From NCBI GenBank assembly GCA_054601695.1, contig BAAHQB010000292.1, forward strand, positions 1 to 64,000: a stretch of DNA of 64,000 bases. Reading direction: 5' to 3'. Position 1 is the first letter of the stretch, and each line of letters starts with the position of its first letter. The notes beneath the pieces were generated by a model that saw nothing but the letters and a program-made list of their open reading frames with translations, was not told the origin of the DNA and did no database searches. Positions 1-64,000 of this stretch are shown here, in pieces. The position numbers and the translations under genes were made by a program. The DNA comes from Amorphochlora amoebiformis (taxonomy: Eukaryota; Cercozoa; Chlorarachniophyceae).

Positions 1-867
1 TAAATATAAATGTAAGATATGTACATATTTAAATAAACATATGTGCATATTTACAAGATATATACCTGCATATTTACAAGAGATATACCTGCATAATAAC
101 GAAGAATAAAATAAATAGAAGAGCCCACAATGTAGATATAAATGTAAGATATATACATAATTAGATAAACATATGTGCATACTTACAAGAGATATACCTG
201 CATATTTATAAGAGATATACCTGCATAATAACGAAGAATAAAATAAATAGAAGAGCCCACACAATGTAGATATAAATGTAAGATATATACATAATTAGAT
301 AAACATATGTGCATACTTACAAGAGATATACCTGCATATTTATAAGAGATATACCTGCATAATAACGAAGAATAAAATAAATAGAAGAGCCCACAATGTA
401 GATATAAATGTAAGATATATACATAATTAGATAAACATATGTGCATACTTACAAGAGATATACCTGCATATTTATAAGAGATATACCTGCATAATAACGA
501 AGAATAAAATAAATAGAAGAGCCCACAACGTAGATATAAATGTAAGATATTTACATATTTAAATAAACATATGTGCATATTTACAAGAGATATACCTGCA
601 TATTTATAAGAGATATACCTGCATAATAACGAAGAATAAAATAAATAGAAGAGCCCACAACGTAGATATAAATGTAAGATATGTACATATTTAAATAAAC
701 ATATGTGCATATTTACAAGAGATATACCTGCATATTTATAAGAGATATACCTGCATAATAACGAAGAATAAAATAAATAGAAGAGCCCACAATGTAGATA
801 TAAATGTAAGATATATACATACTTAGATAAACATATGTGCATATTTACAAGAGATATACCTGCATAT

Positions 868-22530
<21,663 letters not shown>

Positions 22531-23072
22531 GATTAGCACACAATGACGTCAAAAGCGAACTCGAAGGAGCAGTCTAGAGGGATGGGTTTTGGGGATGAGG
22601 TTGATTTTTGGAAGAAATACCGCGGTGACGGCGAGATTCGGCCCTAGTATTGCGCACAAGACAGCGACTATCGCCGCCCGCGGCATAATCGCTGCTCAGA
22701 AGCCCTCTGGCTGCTCGAGCACGGAGGGTCAAGTTGACGACGTAAATTGGGTGAATTTAAGGCGGAATCACTAAAAGAAAGTAATTTGTGTGATAGTTGG
22801 AGGACATACCTTCACGTCACGCTTATGATATCTTTTATTATTAGATCAACATCTCCCGAATCAATCCCCGGGGATCCCCGGGATTGTCGATCATATAGTC
22901 TGATGTAGATAAGCAGATATCTGGATGCTAGATATCTAACTACGGGCGCTTGTAAACGGTTGGGGTTCCCGCCATGGCCGGGGTGGAAGGTCTCATTGCA
23001 CTTTCTGCAGTCCCGATATTAAATTTCCGTAATTGAACCCCTTCTGTTTCAAGTTTTGTATAATTGAGTTAA
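22531..23072. promoter_or_regulatory. Divergent intergenic spacer, likely shared promoter region
   Basis: This 542 bp non-repetitive stretch lies between the start codons of the minus-strand membrane protein gene and the plus-strand SAM/CCCH/RRM gene. It lacks the TA and TTAGGG arrays that fill the introns. It contains a CCCCGGGGATCCCCGGGATT block near 22866 and a pair of AGATATCT/GATATC words near 22915-22950. A 61-codon open frame at 22589-22774 on the plus strand has no recognisable product. Promoter function is inferred from position only. Confidence 0.45.
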
Positions 23073-25537
<2,465 letters not shown>

Positions 25538-26121
25538 GAGAACAACAAAATGGCGTTTACCTTCTTAATATTTAGGGCTAAGTTTATCTCAGTACTAAAT
25601 GTAGAAGTACGGTGCCAGAGCTTGGTTTTGCGCCACACACACGTTGAATCATATCAGCCGGGCGTGCTACAGACTAGAGCCTGTATACTCTCAACCTCAT
25701 CATTGGAATGTCATGTGCTAGTAGTAGTATCCTAACGTTTACGTTTTTTGAGCCTAGATTGCAACCGTAATGTACTATTATATATATCCATAGCCGTTTG
25801 AATTTGAGAAATTCTAGAAATTTGAGATGATTCGCCTTGAATCCAAAGGTTTAGGCCTGGCAGAGCGTGTGCCTAGTATCTGTACACACGTACAGCTGGC
25901 TAATTTTCTAGATTTTGTCCCATTAAGCTTGAAAAGGGCGAGTGTCTTGAAGCGTCCAAAGCGTGTGCAGCCTACGGTCTGGGCGGTGGCCTAGGTGGCT
26001 AGTCTTCTACTGAGTCAGCTTGAAAGGGGCTAGTGTCTGGAAGCGTGGTGCTTCCCTTCGAGCTCGCTAATGTTTTTGACGAATATGCATGGGTATATGT
26101 GTATTTGAATTTAAGTGTACG

Positions 26122-26156
<35 letters not shown>

Positions 26157-26312
26157 GCTACATATAATTATATTATATATACATGTATATCTGTATATAA
26201 TGTATGTGAACGTATGTATACGTACGCATATATTAGTGTAGGATTTTATATATAATAGATGTATCTGGATATGTGTATTTCTAGTATATATATATATATG
26301 TGTGTGTGTGTG

Positions 26313-26433
<121 letters not shown>

Positions 26434-26613
26434 ATTATACATAATTTACATGATATATTTAAATTTTTTTTTACATGTATACATCTTTATCTATATTTAT
26501 ATACACATATTTATATTAAGGTATATGTGTATATGTTTATTTATATATAATACATGCATATACGTCTGTAGGATAATATAATGCAACAAATTGTATACAA
26601 ATCATACATATAC

Positions 26614-26695
<82 letters not shown>

Positions 26696-26736
26696 TATTA
26701 TATTACACACACACACACACACACATATGTATATAT

Positions 26737-26785
<49 letters not shown>

Positions 26786-26858
26786 TTATACATATGCTTA
26801 CATATGTATACTAACACATACATATTGAATACCATTTATATATATACACATCTATATT

Positions 26859-26985
<127 letters not shown>

Positions 26986-27059
26986 GACATATCTTAAATA
27001 ATACTAATTATTATTAGTAGTGCTATCATTCTAGTAATAATGAAAGATAATCATTACCC

Positions 27060-27145
27060 CCAGGAACACCAACACCCATGCCACGTGTCACGCCACGTGT
27101 CGTCCGAGACACGCCACGTGTCGTCCGAGACCGCGCCGTACTCCG
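27060..27145. repeat. CACGTG-containing short direct repeat
   Basis: Three CCACGTGTC words within 60 bp, two in a 24 bp unit (ACGCCACGTGTCGTCCGAG). Two of the minus-strand frames stay open through the repeat and an AG acceptor precedes it, so it could be an exon, but nothing in it is recognisable. Confidence 0.6.
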
Positions 27146-27269
27146 GCTTCCTATTATACATACATATATATTTCCATTTAAATATGTATATATCAATATA
27201 CATGAAATAGGAGGATAACAATATTTGAATCTAAGTTTTAATATCTATATGTATGTAGTTACACATTAT

Positions 27270-27319
<50 letters not shown>

Positions 27320-27379
27320 TAATAGTGATAATAATATTAACAAAATTAAGAGAAATGAGGCTAGTTGGGATATATATGC

Positions 27380-27471
<92 letters not shown>

Positions 27472-27538
27472 CACATATATATATATATATGTGTGTGTAT
27501 ATACAAACATATATGTTGGTGAATATATACATATATGC

Positions 27539-27586
<48 letters not shown>

Positions 27587-27654
27587 ATGTATACTAACAT
27601 ATATATATATATATATGTATTATATGCATATATATATATATATATATATATACT

Positions 27655-27699
<45 letters not shown>

Positions 27700-27713
27700 T
27701 AACATATATATGC

Positions 27714-27744
<31 letters not shown>

Positions 27745-27905
27745 CATATATATATATATATATTATATATACATACATACATACATATATATGTGAGTGT
27801 TATGTGTGTACGTGTGTGTGTATCCACACACACATGTATATGTATGTATATATGTATATGTATAGTGGTAAATATAGAACTAAAATATAGATGTATGTAT
27901 ATGTA

Positions 27906-27953
<48 letters not shown>

Positions 27954-28089
27954 CATCTTTATATGTGTACACACACACACCGCACACGAACACATAAACA
28001 CATCTAGACACACAAAAAAAAACACAAGTGTACACATACCAAAAACTAACCAAATCTCACATATAAACACCTAAACACACGTAAACACA

Positions 28090-28385
28090 CATATGTATAT
28101 ATCATAACTAAGTCTCCCTATATATCATAGCTAAATCCAATATAAGCACATATGAACGTACGTATATGTACATATGTACGTATCATAGCTAAATCCAACA
28201 TAAGCACATCTAGACGTACGTATACGTACAAATATACCTATCAATTGCGAAATCCAACAAAAGCACATCTAGACATACGTATACGTACAAATATACATCT
28301 CATTGCGAAATCCAACAAAAGCACACGTACATAGCTAAATCCAACAGAAGCACACCTAAACATACGTATCCCTACATACCATAGC
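28090..28385. repeat. Imperfect 60-75 bp minisatellite
   Basis: About five units sharing ATAGCTAAATCCAACA, AGCACATCTAGAC and GTACGTATACGTAC. It lies between TA arrays and the first TTAGGG block of the NHL locus. Confidence 0.8.
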
Positions 28386-28444
28386 TGAATCTCCCTCCAT
28401 CTCCCCTCCTCCCCCCTCGCCCCCTTCCAGGCTGTACCCCCAAA

Positions 28445-29022
28445 ATTCGAGCTAGGGTTAGGGTTAGGGTTAGGGTTAGGGTTAGGGTTAGGGTTAGGGT
28501 TAGGGTTAGGATCAGATTATTATTCAGCATGTCTTAGTCATTGACTCCACCACATTGTGGGGCTATAGTGCTGGTTGTTATCGCAGCAAATCGTGATGTT
28601 GGGGGTGGGGTTAGGGTTAGGGTTAGGGTTAGGGTTAGGGTTAGGGTTAGGGTTAGGGTTAGGGTTAAGGTTAGAATTAGATCCGTTCATTCAGTTTGCA
28701 TTTTTCAGTATTTCTCAGATTATTCTGGCGTATGTATACTGCATGCGTTAGGGTTAGGGTTAGGGTCAGGGTTAGGGTTAGGGTTAGGGTTAGGGTTAGG
28801 ATTAGTGTTACGGTTAGGGTTAGGGTTAGGGGTGGGATTCCATTTTAAGCATTTGCTTGGAGATTCCCGGAGATTCCAGAGTTTCGTCAGATTAGTGTTA
28901 GGGTTAGGGTTAGGCTAGGGTATGGTTAGGTTGAGTCTTATAGTTGTGCTAGGGTTGGGGTTAGGGTTAGGTTTAGGGTTAGGGTTAGGGTTAGGTTAAG
29001 GTTAGGGTTAGGGTTAGGGTTA
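28445..29022. repeat. TTAGGG arrays beyond the last NHL exon found
   Basis: Near-perfect and degenerate TTAGGG blocks around three short unique islands (28,505-28,605, 28,681-28,748, 28,835-28,893), two of which carry the recurrent AGATTATTC word. The missing NHL 3' exon may lie here. Confidence 0.9.
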
Positions 29023-29023
29023 C

Positions 29024-43935
<14,912 letters not shown>

Positions 43936-44723
43936 GACTGAAAAAGAGCCGAAGAATTAAAATAAAATTAATTTTTTCGAAATACCCAGGAGAGGGCTTC
44001 CGATCCGAGGCGATCCCGGAGAGGGCTTCCGAGGTGATGCAACCCAGCCCTCGATGAAAAGCGTCCCTCGATGCCCGACGTAACCTCACCGTCTCCCTTC
44101 TAGCTCCTTTCTCAAGTCCTCAAATCTCCTCAAGCCTTCTCCAAACAACTCTGAGCAATGGTTAAAGGGGAGCCTCATCTTTCTGATCTCCATGACGGTA
44201 GAGTGACTTTGAGCAACGCGTGAGATTCCAGTTGAGTATATAGAAGCCTAGGTTTTTGAGAATCATGATACTTTGAGTGCTTGAACCTTTGCAAGAGCAA
44301 TATATTCGGTAACGCCTGTGCCACAATGACAATCATTTAGATCATATCAAATAATTACAATTTTATATATATGTAATATGAGGCTACTCAGAATCTAGAG
44401 TTCACATATATACGCGCAGGCTAGACACGGCAATATGTAAAATATTCGTCACCTCTTGCGCCGCGTGTACCTGTGTGGCACCTACTAGACCTACTAGTTA
44501 GACCTAGTAATATAAAGTATAGTGCACTGACCTAGTAACAACTGTAGTAGTTGATCATCATTATCATGACCGTGCAATACTAGCAATAAATAGATCCGAT
44601 AGATTCAATGATCGAAAATTGACTAGATTGATGACATTTTAATGACCTAGATAACCGTCAGCTCAGCAGCATGCAGTTAAAATTCTAGAAATTACCTAGA
44701 ATACATACATGGTACGGTTAAAA
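43936..44723. other. Spacer between DUF455 gene end and NHL gene start
   Basis: Non-repetitive sequence of 788 bp without TTAGGG. A pyrimidine-rich TTTTTCAG sits just before the NHL start codon on the minus strand, so a 5' UTR intron is possible. A 21-codon frame from 44,158 on the plus strand, followed by a GTAGAG word, is not convincing. No gene is supported. Confidence 0.4.
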
Positions 44724-54452
<9,729 letters not shown>

Positions 54453-54833
54453 AATTTTCTCAGATTTTTTCGCGGTTTGGGGGTGGGTTAGAGGGGTAAG
54501 GGGTATGCAGCCGCTTGGAGTCTCGCTTGATTCAAAATGGGGTGGCGCAGGGGTGAGAAGACTTATTTTATGGGCTGGGGCGATCCTGAAAGAAGTAGAG
54601 ATTTTTAGGAGTGCGTGACATGGGAGAGTGATATTGGAGAGTGTCATGGGAGAGTGACATTGGAGAGTGACATGGGAGAGTGACATGGGAGAGTGACATG
54701 GGAGAGTGACACTAAGAGTGTGACACTCAGAGGGAGAGAAGAGAGATAAATAGGCATCAATCACACAGGACAAAGAGAGAGAGAGAGATAGAGAGGAGCC
54801 CACAAATAGAGAGAGGAGAATCTGAGGGTTAAG
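54453..54833. repeat. GTGACATGGGAGA minisatellite and GA tract between two genes
   Basis: Seven or eight units of about 13-15 bp (GAGTGACATGGGA) at 54,612-54,725 and (GA)n at 54,773-54,795. They lie in the 381 bp between the DUF455 start and the ATP-grasp-like stop, with no room for another gene. Confidence 0.88.
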
Positions 54834-63300
<8,467 letters not shown>

Positions 63301-64000
63301 ATTGCACACACATACAAATATCCAAAATATAAATCTTTTACTTATGTATTTCTTTCGGACATATACCTAGGGTTTGATTTCAGACGATTTTGCCTTAAAG
63401 TAGAGGTGTGTAGTATCACGAAAAACGAGAATAAAACCACACCAATTCGCAGGATACTAAAAAGGAGTTAAGCATAGCAAAAGTCAGAGCTAACCAGTTT
63501 TCATAGAAATTTCCGTTCATGTATGTATTCGCGGTACGGTATGTGTCTTGAACTATACAGATTTTACGATCAGACCACTATCCTATCATGTTTGAAAAGT
63601 CAGCAAATGCTATTTCACGGAGTAAAGATGCTTTTTCAGCATCCATACGTAGGTCCACAGTCGGTAAACATTCTTTCACAGTTGCAAATAAAGAGTCCGG
63701 GTGAAGGACCGATTTTACTCTGACATGTACATGTTTACACATCAAGTATACGCTCTCACTGGAGTGTATATGTTTTCAAGAGTCCTCAACAAACTATAGT
63801 ATGCATCGAAGACAAAGTACACATGCTCCCATGAAAATAGAAGAAATATGTCGTGAGCATCAGACTCTCAAAAAGAGGTATAAATGCGATGTTTTTATCA
63901 AAAAAATATATTTTATGCTACCTTCTGGGGCATACATCCCTTCTGATTGCTCTCATACACCTTTACGTAAACAAAAATGACGATTGAAAGGGAACGAGCC
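63301..64000. other. Unique sequence, no gene supported
   Basis: About 700 bp free of TA and TTAGGG arrays. Frames of 66 codons (63,523-63,723) and about 30 codons after an AG at 63,383 (to 63,471) are open on the plus strand, but neither resembles a known protein. The change in texture suggests a gene boundary or a new locus continuing to the right. Confidence 0.4.

Noticed and set aside
25550-25735. 61-codon plus-strand frame after the RNA-binding gene
   Set aside because: It starts 12 bases after the stop codon, has no recognisable content, and most likely lies in the 3' UTR.
27030-27150. Exon coding a repeated SDDTWR or RTTRGV peptide
   Set aside because: More than one frame is open because of the short GC-rich repeat, no family is recognisable, and no neighbouring exon fits.
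28677-28738. Possible terminal exon of the NHL gene reading to TAA
   Set aside because: The phase fits, but the sequence contains the AATAATCTGA core of the recurrent TTAGGG-embedded element, so it is more likely repeat than exon.
44158-44225. Short plus-strand frame starting MVKGEPHLSD
   Set aside because: Only 21 codons, no following exon found; kept as spacer.

Overview
The window comes from a eukaryotic nuclear genome, probably a protist or alga. The signs are GT-AG introns, genes split into exons of 16 to 360 bp, and telomere-type TTAGGG repeats used as ordinary intron filler. I cannot name the species. About nine tenths of the sequence is low complexity, mainly (TA)n and TTAGGG/CCCTAA arrays, so almost every long open frame is repeat noise. 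The short normal-looking islands between the arrays are exons. They were joined by splice-site position, reading phase and resemblance to protein families.

Six genes could be assembled. From left to right: (1) a 21-exon major-facilitator transporter of SLC18B1 type on the minus strand, 868-16976, with introns of TA, CT and TTAGGG repeats. (2) An unrecognised small basic membrane protein on the minus strand, 17629-22530. (3) A complete six-exon RNA-binding protein with SAM, three CCCH fingers and an RRM on the plus strand, 23073-25537; it is the only plus-strand gene and the only one with mostly short introns. (4) An NHL beta-propeller protein with a membrane anchor on the minus strand, 43935 down to about 29024, with one link missing and its 3' end unresolved. 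(5) A DUF455-type ferritin-like protein in 14 exons on the minus strand, 44724-54452. (6) An ATP-grasp-like protein on the minus strand, 54834 to at least 61801, with its 5' end unresolved. Genes 2 and 3 diverge from a 542 bp spacer. Genes 4, 5 and 6 run head to tail. The genes are in unrelated pathways and show no operon-like logic.

The most striking structure is shared by all five minus-strand genes. Many exons are accompanied, on the intron side of one splice junction, by one to seven diverged partial copies of that exon edge. These are either the exon tail plus the 5' splice site, downstream, or the 3' splice site plus the exon head, upstream, each separated by a TA array. In gene 2 whole exons are copied as in-frame cassettes. 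Several introns start or end inside TTAGGG arrays, so telomere-type repeats supply splice sites. The right end (61.8-64 kb) and the interval 25.5-28.4 kb hold no gene I can support.
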